Shown one piece after another: positions 49,967 to 57,871 of a stretch of DNA of 64,000 nt; position 1 is the first letter of the stretch; each line of letters opens with the position of its first letter. The notes under the pieces were generated by a model. It saw only the letters and a list, made by a program, of their open reading frames with translations. It was not told the origin of the DNA and did no database searches. This DNA is from Chitinophagaceae bacterium (GTDB lineage: Bacteria > Bacteroidota > Bacteroidia > Chitinophagales > Chitinophagaceae). The stretch is taken from NCBI GenBank assembly GCA_017307755.1, contig JAFKGQ010000011.1:402724-466723 (forward strand). The letters are read 5' to 3'. Both the position numbers and the translations under genes were made by a program.

Positions 49967-51940
49967 TTATAATTCTGCACTCCTGCTCTTTATGATCAAT
50001 TCCCGCAGATCATCGTCCGCAGCCATCCTCCGCATAACAACATCCACCAGTCTTTTTATATCCCATTTCACCTGGTCAGATGCCCGCTGTATCACCGCAG
50101 ACAGATCCTCGCTGCCAGGCGAAAAAACCACGGGCAACGGCTCATTACCCAGCGCTACCCTTTCCTCCCGCCGCACCTTCGCATGAAATGCCTTTAGATC
50201 CACCGGTACGTCCGGATCATCCGCCACTACTCCTACAAATTCGCCGGAGGAGAGATTGGCAATGGTCGCCGGCGTCACCATGGGTTCCCACTGTAAAGTA
50301 CGGTTGATGGAAGTGTCGCTGCTGTTGGTAGAGATGCTGGTCTTCTCCTTTTGTACCTTGGGAAACCGCTCGCTCATCCACCGGGCAGTCTCTCCCCCCG
50401 CCTGTCCGCAGAGCACGTTGCCGGCAATATTGAGGATGGCGTCCGCCTCCTCCCTGGAGTATCGGGTATACAGCTGATTGACATCCTGGATGGCAAGTAC
50501 GGGTATGATATTATGGGACCTCGCGGTGGCGATGGTTTCTGCCATGCTGTAGGCCCGCAAGGTGGCAAACTCGTCACAGACAAGGGCGCAAGGGTATTTG
50601 CCGGGTCTGTTGACCAGACGGTTCAGCCGGTCGATATACAGGGAGATGATAGGCGCCAAAGCCTCCTGCCGGGAAACGTCACCACCCAGACAAAAGATCT
50701 TAGGGGCAGCGGGATCGTTGATATTCAGGGTAAGGTCGCTCCCGGTAAGGACATAATACACGTCCGGTGATGCCAGCCTCCCCAATGGGATCCTCGCCCC
50801 GGCCACCTGTCCGTCCAGCATCTTTAGGGTCCCATTCTTATATGTCTCGATAAAAGGGGTCACCAGTACCTGTACTTCCGGTTCCGTCGACAGCACGCTG
50901 AACAACTTCTCATATCCCACCTGCGCCAGCTCGATGACATGGGGCAGTGTACAAAAGCGCCCGCCCTCATATTTCCGCAGATACCATATCAGGGCCGCCA
51001 GGAAATTGACAGCAGACTCCACAAAGAATTCCCCCTGCTGCCGGGCCCAGATCTTATTCATGCTTAGCAGAATAGTCTGACTGGCTCCTATGGCATCCGA
51101 CAGCCATTCCAAAGTGGTCGGATCCAGCAGGTTGCAACGATGGCTTTTGGCCAGGTCGGTAAAATTGATGGAATAAAACTGTGTTCCGGGAGGATAATGA
51201 GTTTTGTACTTCAGAAAGAGGTTATAGGCCTGCCGGGTAAGATTGTCATACTTGAGATCAAAAAGGAAAATGGCCATCCCTTTCTCCATCAGCTGCCGGA
51301 CGACGGGCTCTATGATAAACCTGGTCTTGCCGCTGCCTGGCGATCCAAGGACCAATATACCCCGCCGGGCATTGACGATATTGATCCAGCTGTCCCGTTC
51401 CTTCATCTTATAGGTATATCTGGCGGGCAGATTCACGCCAAACACTGATTTCAGCCGTCGCCGCTCTTGGGGGAAGCCGGCCTGTTGTTCCCCAAAAGGA
51501 TCGCTCTTGCGAAAAGGCGAAGGTAATATGCGTGTAAGCCGGGTGATCCCTACCAATATCAGTATATAGCCGATGAGACTTAACGCCATATACCACTCGG
51601 CGGCGGGTATCAAAGTACTGCCGAAGTATAGCACACCGCCTATCCCCATCAGCCAGCAGCAGGAAGCATAGGTGGCGCGCAGGCTCTTACGGCCAAACCC
51701 ACCCAAAAGCGACAGACCCAGTAACAACAAGGACAGCCCTTTTACAGTAAGCCGGTGATTAAATACCCCTGTCTTATAGATATTCAGTAATATGCGGTCA
51801 CTCACCTCTCTCGTCAACCCCCAATGCTGAAAACTTGCATAAAAAAAGAAATAGCTGTCCAACAGCAGGAGCAGGGCGCTAAAAGCCAACAGCATGTCCA
51901 GCATAGGAGCTATTTGTCGTGTAGTTTCTTTGTTGCTCAT
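49967..51940 (-). CDS. type IV coupling protein (VirD4/TraG-like, TraM-recognition ATPase)
   Basis: A 657-residue membrane ATPase that links the relaxosome to the conjugation channel. Four membrane helices occupy about residues 12-135. Walker A is GSPGSGKT (199-206) and Walker B-like FLFDLKYD follows; the C-terminal TraM-recognition part has ALVCDEFATLRAYSMAETIA. The ATG at 51940 overlaps the relaxase stop by four bases (ATGA) and is chosen over a start at 52033 that would overlap by about 100 bases. It is the last gene of the minus-strand transfer operon. Confidence 0.9.
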   Translation of the reverse strand: MSNKETTRQIAPMLDMLLAFSALLLLLDSYFFFYASFQHWGLTREVSDRILLNIYKTGVFNHRLTVKGLSLLLLGLSLLGGFGRKSLRATYASCCWLMGIGGVLYFGSTLIPAAEWYMALSLIGYILILVGITRLTRILPSPFRKSDPFGEQQAGFPQERRRLKSVFGVNLPARYTYKMKERDSWINIVNARRGILVLGSPGSGKTRFIIEPVVRQLMEKGMAIFLFDLKYDNLTRQAYNLFLKYKTHYPPGTQFYSINFTDLAKSHRCNLLDPTTLEWLSDAIGASQTILLSMNKIWARQQGEFFVESAVNFLAALIWYLRKYEGGRFCTLPHVIELAQVGYEKLFSVLSTEPEVQVLVTPFIETYKNGTLKMLDGQVAGARIPLGRLASPDVYYVLTGSDLTLNINDPAAPKIFCLGGDVSRQEALAPIISLYIDRLNRLVNRPGKYPCALVCDEFATLRAYSMAETIATARSHNIIPVLAIQDVNQLYTRYSREEADAILNIAGNVLCGQAGGETARWMSERFPKVQKEKTSISTNSSDTSINRTLQWEPMVTPATIANLSSGEFVGVVADDPDVPVDLKAFHAKVRREERVALGNEPLPVVFSPGSEDLSAVIQRASDQVKWDIKRLVDVVMRRMAADDDLRELIIKSRSAEL

Positions 51941-53070
51941 AACTCCAATGACTGTTCGTCCCTCCCTCTTTGTTGTTGAATACTTTTTTGCACCTGTTCT
52001 TGTTGTTGTTCCGGAGTAAGCTTGGGGGTGCATCGTTGGTCTAATCCCTTGCCATGATAGCGCTCGCCCAGCTGTCGGGCGTCGAATACAGAGCGAGTCT
52101 GATGGTCCACATAAAAAAGACGTTCCTCTCCTGCTGTTTTATCCTTCATTCGCACCATGGTGATCCGCTCCTTTTGCAATGACTTTTCCAGTCCCGCAGG
52201 GTCCAACTGTCGCTGGGCCAGGGCCCAGTCCACTGCCGCTTGGATGTGCTCTGCATACTCCTGCCGACGCGGCTCGCTCCGATGGAGTTCGAACTGCCTT
52301 TCCAGCCGGGCAAGGGTGGGCTTACTGTCGAACGCACTGGCTTTGACCTGGCTCCCTGTCCGCTTACCCTGTTCATCCAGTACCCGATAGATCAATCCTC
52401 TATACTTGTAAAGCCGGGATTCTTCCCGCCCCCGGTAGGCCTCCACATTGTACAATCTCAGTACGGCGTTCAGTTCTTCCAACGAAGTACATTTATACTG
52501 CCCCACGACCTTGTCCAGCACATTGCTCAGGGCAGGCATGGTCGGCACTTTGCCATATTGGATGGTTAAGGGCTGCCCGCTCCTTTCCTGCATACGGTCA
52601 CGTTTTCCCAATGACGCAAGGTGGTATCGCAATTCCATTTCTCGGGATATCTGTTGAGAGTAATAAAACTGGCTCCTGGGCACAGGCACTGCCTTACCAT
52701 CCTTTTGAATATATGTTGTGATCAAATGGGTATGTGGATGGGCAATATCTGTGTGACGATAGATAAGATAAGGCTGTCGTCCAAAGCCCATTTTCTCCAG
52801 GTACTCCCGGCTTATCTGCACTAATTGCGCATCGGACAGTTTGTCCGTCGGATGAAAATTTAATGAAATATGAAGCACAGGTTTATGGACATTCTCATTC
52901 AGGGATATCAGTCGGGTAAAATGATACCGCTTATCTTCCCGACTGAGGTCCTCAACATCTTTGGCAAAATTGCCGGCCCACAGGCACTTGGCCTGGGCGG
53001 CTTCCAGCTTCTCTTCGTTGTATTCAAGGGTTTCAGCTATTTCCTGGCCCCTTCCTATTTTGGCAAACAT
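51937..53070 (-). CDS. relaxase/mobilization nuclease
   Basis: A 377-residue relaxase that nicks the origin of transfer and leads the strand out. The relaxase core shows HISLNFHPTDKLSD (67-80) and the metal-binding histidines in YRHTDIAHPHTHL (His106, 111, 113, 115). A catalytic Tyr is likely near the N-terminus (Tyr17 or Tyr49). The C-terminal ~200 residues are basic and helical. The start lies inside the end of the small accessory gene (38-base overlap), and the stop overlaps the coupling-protein start, so translation is coupled on both sides. The origin of transfer itself was not recognised. Confidence 0.9.
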   Translation of the reverse strand: MFAKIGRGQEIAETLEYNEEKLEAAQAKCLWAGNFAKDVEDLSREDKRYHFTRLISLNENVHKPVLHISLNFHPTDKLSDAQLVQISREYLEKMGFGRQPYLIYRHTDIAHPHTHLITTYIQKDGKAVPVPRSQFYYSQQISREMELRYHLASLGKRDRMQERSGQPLTIQYGKVPTMPALSNVLDKVVGQYKCTSLEELNAVLRLYNVEAYRGREESRLYKYRGLIYRVLDEQGKRTGSQVKASAFDSKPTLARLERQFELHRSEPRRQEYAEHIQAAVDWALAQRQLDPAGLEKSLQKERITMVRMKDKTAGEERLFYVDHQTRSVFDARQLGERYHGKGLDQRCTPKLTPEQQQEQVQKSIQQQRGRDEQSLEL

Positions 53071-53389
53071 GGTCGAATATTTTGTTTATACATTTTTTAA
53101 TTTCTTCCTGTAATGCGATCAGTCGTCGTTCTCCCTCCAGGCTGAATGGCCCGCCCTGCCGGATAGCCTCCATATCCTTTCTCAGAACGATTACCTCATC
53201 AATAAATGCATCAAACGATTGATCCCGGTAAAAAACCCTGACGGGTTTGCCCAACAATAGCTTCCGGCAATATTCACTCATTGTCCGGCAAGTACTGTTT
53301 GAGCTCTCCTGTCGCAATCGTTCAAAGTCCTCTTTTTTCAACCGGATGCCAACTCGCCAACGTAGGCGCTTAGGTTCACCACTCCGCAT
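53033..53389 (-). CDS. mobilization accessory protein, ribbon-helix-helix-like
   Basis: A 118-residue basic protein of the MobA/MobC accessory type. KRLRWRVGIRLKKEDFERLR is the expected beta strand plus first helix, and TMSEYCRKLLLGKPV the second helix region of a ribbon-helix-helix DNA-binding fold; a helical tail follows. It would bind near the origin of transfer and help the relaxase. It overlaps the relaxase gene by 38 bases and the TraM-TraN gene by 14 bases. Confidence 0.8.
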   Translation of the reverse strand: MRSGEPKRLRWRVGIRLKKEDFERLRQESSNSTCRTMSEYCRKLLLGKPVRVFYRDQSFDAFIDEVIVLRKDMEAIRQGGPFSLEGERRLIALQEEIKKCINKIFDHVCQNRKGPGNS

Positions 53390-54956
53390 ATACCTTCGCT
53401 TTTAAGATTTCTTTACTCTTGATTTGCATCACCAGGCCTCTGGCGCCATTTCTTTCCGCCATCTGCAGCACCAGTTCCTTATCTTCCGGCAAGGCAAAGG
53501 GCCGGAATGCCGTCAGCATCACCCGGCTGCTATCTCCCGTCAATGTCCCCATAGAAGAAGTATACACTGGGGACAGCATGATCTCCTGTATAGCCGCACG
53601 CCTTGCCTGCCGTCTGTCCCGTACACACCAACGTATATGATCTGGGACAAATCCGATGGGACTATGGTTTTCCATCCGGAACATTAGCCAAAGCAGACTG
53701 CCCCGTAGATAGATACCAACTAATTGCAGCTTGATCTTCCCCTCACACACCGTCTTGTGTAGAAAAGGCTCAAAACTCCCCGGATCAGGCGGTGACGAGA
53801 TACTGTCAGGTCCCTGTGTCGGTGTCACAAAAGGAATGACCCGTACAGGCGCTTTGGCGCTCCTCAACAGCACCTGGTAACCCGCCCTTATACGCACCCT
53901 TACCTGTCTCACTTTACGGCTTAATAAAGACCTTGCGGTCAATACACCCGCATTGACGGCCTGCCCGGCCAGCGACGGATCAAATACACCCGGACTGAGC
54001 GAATGAATACCCTGGTCCGCCGACTCCTTGGCCACATCCCTCCCCAGGGCGCCCGGAATATGGATGCCCGCCAGCCCGTCCAGGTCATACACCTGCAAGG
54101 CCGTGGAATAAATAGACTGCCCGCGGCGCAGTGAACTCACCGTGATCAGCATCCTGTCATTACTGATGGACACAACGCCATACGCCGGCTGATCTTTTGG
54201 GAATGACACCCCATTGATACGCGCAGCCTCCATCAGCCGCAAGGCAATGGTCCCGCCCGCCACCAACACCTGGTCTTCCTGTACGACAGCCGGCAAACTG
54301 TTGGCTACGGTATCAACCCCGGTAAATACCTCTGCAGGGGATGCCTCAGACGCATCCTCTTTTGGATGCTGTATCCGTATGATCTTATCCAGCATACCGT
54401 TCAGTTTCTCTAATTCCGGATCCGGCGCCTCCTTATCCATTTCCTCCTTGGGGAAACCATGTTGTTTCCTCGGCAAGTCCATAAAGAAAGGGGGAGGGTT
54501 CTGTCGCTGTGGCCCCTCAGGCGCCGTCGCCCGCTGCCGGACAGTTTGTCTTAGCTTATTCAATTTATCCAATACATCATCCGCCTTAGCCTCATTCTGT
54601 AACAGGACAGGCTCTTGTAAAGTGTCGGCCCTCCGCTTGAAATACGGGTCCTGCCGCAAATATTCCCTCCGGCGCATACTGTCGAGCTCAGCCTGTTTGT
54701 AGACATCAAATTTATTTTTATCCGGTCTTCCTTTATCGAACTTTACCCCCGGCAGCTGAGTATTAAATCCCGCCTCAGCCGCCCGCTTTTTATCCGGCAC
54801 ATCCCTGCCGCCGCCCAGGGAAAGAAAGAAAAGAAAGAGAAAAGGCACCACCACCACAGGCATGATCATAAACGCCCTCCGCCTCCGTAAGAATTCCGGC
54901 GATAACCTTGGCCGGCTCTCCCCTTCCCGGGGAAATATTATTTCATTTGTAGACAT
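53376..54956 (-). CDS. traM: TraM-TraN fusion protein of the conjugation channel
   Basis: A 526-residue protein. Residues ~29-48 form one membrane helix after a basic tail; a Pro/Gln-rich spacer follows; the VirB10-like TraM domain spans about 225-390 (LVAGGTIALRLMEAARING, ITVSSLRRGQSIYSTALQVYD). Residues 407-526 have the pattern of Bacteroidota TraN (DUF4138, VirB9-like): LQLVGIYLRGSLLWLMF, ENHSPIGFVPDHIRWCVRD, ARRAAIQEIMLSP, and AERNGARGLVMQI. TraM and TraN are normally separate neighbouring genes; no separate traN is present here. The fusion would tie the two outer-channel subunits one to one. The TraN assignment rests on motif resemblance. Confidence 0.82.
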   Translation of the reverse strand: MSTNEIIFPREGESRPRLSPEFLRRRRAFMIMPVVVVPFLFLFFLSLGGGRDVPDKKRAAEAGFNTQLPGVKFDKGRPDKNKFDVYKQAELDSMRRREYLRQDPYFKRRADTLQEPVLLQNEAKADDVLDKLNKLRQTVRQRATAPEGPQRQNPPPFFMDLPRKQHGFPKEEMDKEAPDPELEKLNGMLDKIIRIQHPKEDASEASPAEVFTGVDTVANSLPAVVQEDQVLVAGGTIALRLMEAARINGVSFPKDQPAYGVVSISNDRMLITVSSLRRGQSIYSTALQVYDLDGLAGIHIPGALGRDVAKESADQGIHSLSPGVFDPSLAGQAVNAGVLTARSLLSRKVRQVRVRIRAGYQVLLRSAKAPVRVIPFVTPTQGPDSISSPPDPGSFEPFLHKTVCEGKIKLQLVGIYLRGSLLWLMFRMENHSPIGFVPDHIRWCVRDRRQARRAAIQEIMLSPVYTSSMGTLTGDSSRVMLTAFRPFALPEDKELVLQMAERNGARGLVMQIKSKEILKAKVYAEW

Positions 54957-54987
54957 TGTAATAACTTTTTAAATAATAATAGTGCTG

Positions 54988-55611
54988 CTAACGAGCCTCA
55001 ACTTTTAGATCCTTATTCTCCAAAGTCACCCACCTCTCTATCAAAAACCCATGCGGGTTATTATCACTCCTGCCGGTGTTCCTCAACCATCCCTCCGTCA
55101 CTAGACTGCGCGTCGCCACGCTGGTGGGCCGGATGATCTTTTGGGTGGACCAGCACTTAAAATAATAGGGATAATGCTCCATCACGAGTATAATGCTGTC
55201 CACTTCCAACTGCTGACTGATATTCCCCGATATGACACCGGAGAAGTAACCGTTCTCTTTCAGGTTATCGTAGAGTCGCTTGGCGGACCCATCCGCCAGG
55301 TACAACGCCCGGCCGATGTTTGTATTGATCACCTTTTCATCCGGATCCAGCGTAAAAAAATACTGGTGAAAGGTGCGGATATGATCCCTTGCTTCCACAG
55401 GCAGGTTCTCTTTCCTGTCACCCGCCAGGGCCTCCAGGACCTTCCCTGAAGAAAGAATATACACCCTTCTTTCAGAAGCCTGTAAGAGCGAAAAGGTCTT
55501 TGACAGGGTGTACAACGACAGACCGCTGCAGACAAGCATCCAGATGATACAATACTGGCGCAGCTGTTGAAAGGCCGTATCGAGATTCTTTACTTTGTTA
55601 AACATGGTCAT
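54988..55611 (-). CDS. traK: conjugative transposon protein TraK (VirB8-like)
   Basis: A 207-residue bitopic membrane protein: a short cytoplasmic tail with NLDTAFQQLRQYCIIWM, one membrane helix (about 20-45) and a periplasmic VirB8-like domain (VEARDHIRTFHQYFFTLDPD, INTNIGRALYLADGSAKRLYDN). It should bridge the inner-membrane and periplasmic parts of the transfer channel. Its start overlaps the traJ stop by four bases; 31 bases separate it from the TraM-TraN gene. Confidence 0.92.
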   Translation of the reverse strand: MTMFNKVKNLDTAFQQLRQYCIIWMLVCSGLSLYTLSKTFSLLQASERRVYILSSGKVLEALAGDRKENLPVEARDHIRTFHQYFFTLDPDEKVINTNIGRALYLADGSAKRLYDNLKENGYFSGVISGNISQQLEVDSIILVMEHYPYYFKCWSTQKIIRPTSVATRSLVTEGWLRNTGRSDNNPHGFLIERWVTLENKDLKVEAR

Positions 55612-56594
55612 AACATTTTATACATGATCCTTTGCGACATCCCTCCCCAGATATAGCGGACGCCGGCGCTGCCGCTCCGTACGATATAGTTGGACAGAGC
55701 AGGCACAGTAAAATACCCTGCGATGGCCATTACCAGGAATATCAGGTAGGCGGTGTCCGTCGGTCCAAATACGGTTTGCCCGGTAGCGCTCACTTGCGCT
55801 ATGTCCAGTTTGATCATCTCCTGTTGTATCTGCCCGATGATGGATCCGAAGATATTGGCCACCGGGAGCCAAAGAAACACATTTAGGTATTTGGCCAGCC
55901 AGTTGTCAAGGGTATGACGGAGTCCGTCAAAAAGACTCAACCCAAAAGCCAATGGACCAAAAATAGCCAGCACCACCAGGAAGAAGGTCCTGATCACATT
56001 GATACCCAGAGCAGCTGCCTCAAACAACACCTGTAAGACCTCCGAAAGCCGTACCTTCATCGAATTGCGCATGTTATAGGCCATCTTTGCCATTTCGAAT
56101 TTCATCCGGTTTGAAATCCCCGAGAATACCCCTGAATCCGCCTCACCGGATAACACTTCCCATTTGTCAAGATCCCCACTGCCATCAGAACCTACATACA
56201 TCTGCCAGTCATTCGAATGTTGCAGCGCCTCTTCTTTCTGTTGTAACAAAGTGGCCACCGCCTGGTCACTGTCCCTCACCAGGGCCGCCGTCCCCGTCAC
56301 CGTAGGCTCCATTACACCGTTGATCAGCGAAAGAAAGGCGGGCCACATCATGATGATATACCCTATAACAAAGGGGCGCAGCAATGGATAGACATCCACC
56401 GGCTCTGCTTGCGCTATGTGCCTCCATACCCGCACCCCTATAAACCATATGGAAGCAAAACCTGCGATACCTTGGCCTACAGCTGTCAGTTCTCCGCTGT
56501 GTACCATCATGGTATTGTACACCTGCTGCAGGATGGCCCGCAAGCCCCCTATGTCACCTGAAGCGCCACCTGCAGGAATATCAAGGATTAGCAT
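55608..56594 (-). CDS. traJ: conjugative transposon protein TraJ (VirB6-like)
   Basis: A 328-residue inner-membrane channel protein with about six membrane segments; IWFIGVRVWRHIAQAEPVDVYPLLRPF and FFLVVLAIFGPLAFGLSLFD are typical TraJ blocks, as is the end YIWGGMSQRIMYKML. It forms part of the inner-membrane transfer pore. Start overlaps the upstream gene by 14 bases and the stop overlaps traK. Confidence 0.92.
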   Translation of the reverse strand: MLILDIPAGGASGDIGGLRAILQQVYNTMMVHSGELTAVGQGIAGFASIWFIGVRVWRHIAQAEPVDVYPLLRPFVIGYIIMMWPAFLSLINGVMEPTVTGTAALVRDSDQAVATLLQQKEEALQHSNDWQMYVGSDGSGDLDKWEVLSGEADSGVFSGISNRMKFEMAKMAYNMRNSMKVRLSEVLQVLFEAAALGINVIRTFFLVVLAIFGPLAFGLSLFDGLRHTLDNWLAKYLNVFLWLPVANIFGSIIGQIQQEMIKLDIAQVSATGQTVFGPTDTAYLIFLVMAIAGYFTVPALSNYIVRSGSAGVRYIWGGMSQRIMYKML

Positions 56595-57216
56595 ACATTG
56601 ATCTTAAAAAGTTAAGCTCATTTTTTTCATGCCGCCGTTGCGCCATCTGTAAGGACGCAGTCTGTCTCAGCTGCCGGACGGCTCTCAATTGACCGCTGAT
56701 CGCCGTAAATACCCTGTCGATGCTACGCAGTCTTTGAGCATCCGACATCCTTAGCTCTCCATCCGTGACCACCATCGTCAGTTCATCCAGGGATAGCAGG
56801 CTCCGTTTGTATACGGCATTGTACATTTCATCAAAGTATTCCAGCTCCCGCGTCGTAAACAGTCCGCCAGTATACGCCTCTTGTCTGGCCTGCCTGCACT
56901 CCATCATCAGATCATATTCGTCATCCAGAATAGCACTGACACGATGATAGTTTCGTACGGAAGGTGAGACGGCCAGCAACGCGTCGAGAAAGACCTTGTG
57001 CAGATTAAATCGTCCCCGGGCCAGCTCCCTGATCTCCGTATATCCCTGGTCCAGGATCTCATATCCCTTTTTCATGTCCTGCAGGATGGTCCTTAGCTCG
57101 CTAAGCTTTTGTACGTCCAGCAACAGCTGTTGGATCAGGTCGCGCGTGGATTGGGCACTACAGGGTGTGGTTGCCGGTCCGGCGAATAACAACAGCAGCA
57201 CGATCAGCTTTTTCAT
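56581..57216 (-). CDS. TraI/TerB-like periplasmic conjugation protein
   Basis: A 211-residue exported helical protein (signal peptide ends TPCSAQ, about 22). Coiled-coil-like helices (QQLLLDVQKLSELRTILQDM) precede FTTRELEYFDEMYNAVYKR and VVTDGELRMSDAQRLRSIDR, then NELNFLRSMYANP at the end. The last two blocks are shared with the 57213-57860 protein and with the C-terminal part of the 57872-61009 protein. Similar proteins in Bacteroidota elements are listed as TraI or TerB-like; a VirB5-like role at the pilus tip or channel is plausible. Overlaps neighbours by 4 and 14 bases. Confidence 0.75.
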   Translation of the reverse strand: MKKLIVLLLLFAGPATTPCSAQSTRDLIQQLLLDVQKLSELRTILQDMKKGYEILDQGYTEIRELARGRFNLHKVFLDALLAVSPSVRNYHRVSAILDDEYDLMMECRQARQEAYTGGLFTTRELEYFDEMYNAVYKRSLLSLDELTMVVTDGELRMSDAQRLRSIDRVFTAISGQLRAVRQLRQTASLQMAQRRHEKNELNFLRSMYANP

Positions 57217-57860
57217 TGCAGATTCTTTTTGAGATATTCATCGTTGGCTATCTGCTGTCTCCGGACCCCGATAAATTCGTCTGTCTGTAGAATATGCATC
57301 ATTTGAAATCTGCCGGCTATCTGGATATGTTCTTCGATGCCTCTGATCATGTTCCATCGCTCATCATCCTCCATTGTCAGTTTTCCATCCGTAATACATA
57401 GCAACAGGCTGGCTAATGTGTTCTGCATATCGTTTTTTACCAATTCCAGGTTAAACTTTATCTCCGCGGACTCCGCGGCAGTTAACCACTGGCTTTTCGA
57501 ATAGGTCTTTATTTTCTCAGCAGAGGTTCTTATAAGTACCCTGGCAAACTGAAATGCAGCGTCAATGTTTTGATCATTCCTGAAGACAGGGTTTACGTTA
57601 CCCAGGCTGGTGAGATAATCCCCATCCAGTTCAACCAGGTCTTGTTCGATGACATCAATGGTATCAACATCTTTTTTCACCTGGGCGCCCCCTTTCCTGA
57701 TGGCAGCCTTTAGTACTTCGAGTGCGGCTATCTGTTTTTTCAGATACTTAATTTTTGTCTTCTTTTGCCGGAACCATTCGGAAAATGTTTGTCCCCGGCT
57801 GACAAATCCTATTGTACAAAGGATGGCTGTAATAAAGGCCGTGATAATAATGGTTTGCAT
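57213..57860 (-). CDS. TraI/TerB-like conjugation protein, second paralogue
   Basis: A 215-residue protein with one N-terminal membrane segment (about 4-22) and a mostly helical remainder: a coiled-coil-like stretch (RQKKTKIKYLKKQIAALEVL), then CITDGKLTMEDDERWNMIRG, which parallels VVTDGELRMSDAQRLRSIDR of the neighbour. It lies 11 bases after the TraG stop and overlaps the next gene by 4 bases. Function in transfer is inferred from location and homology within the operon. Confidence 0.72.
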   Translation of the reverse strand: MQTIIITAFITAILCTIGFVSRGQTFSEWFRQKKTKIKYLKKQIAALEVLKAAIRKGGAQVKKDVDTIDVIEQDLVELDGDYLTSLGNVNPVFRNDQNIDAAFQFARVLIRTSAEKIKTYSKSQWLTAAESAEIKFNLELVKNDMQNTLASLLLCITDGKLTMEDDERWNMIRGIEEHIQIAGRFQMMHILQTDEFIGVRRQQIANDEYLKKNLQ

Positions 57861-57871
57861 AAAATAAGTGT

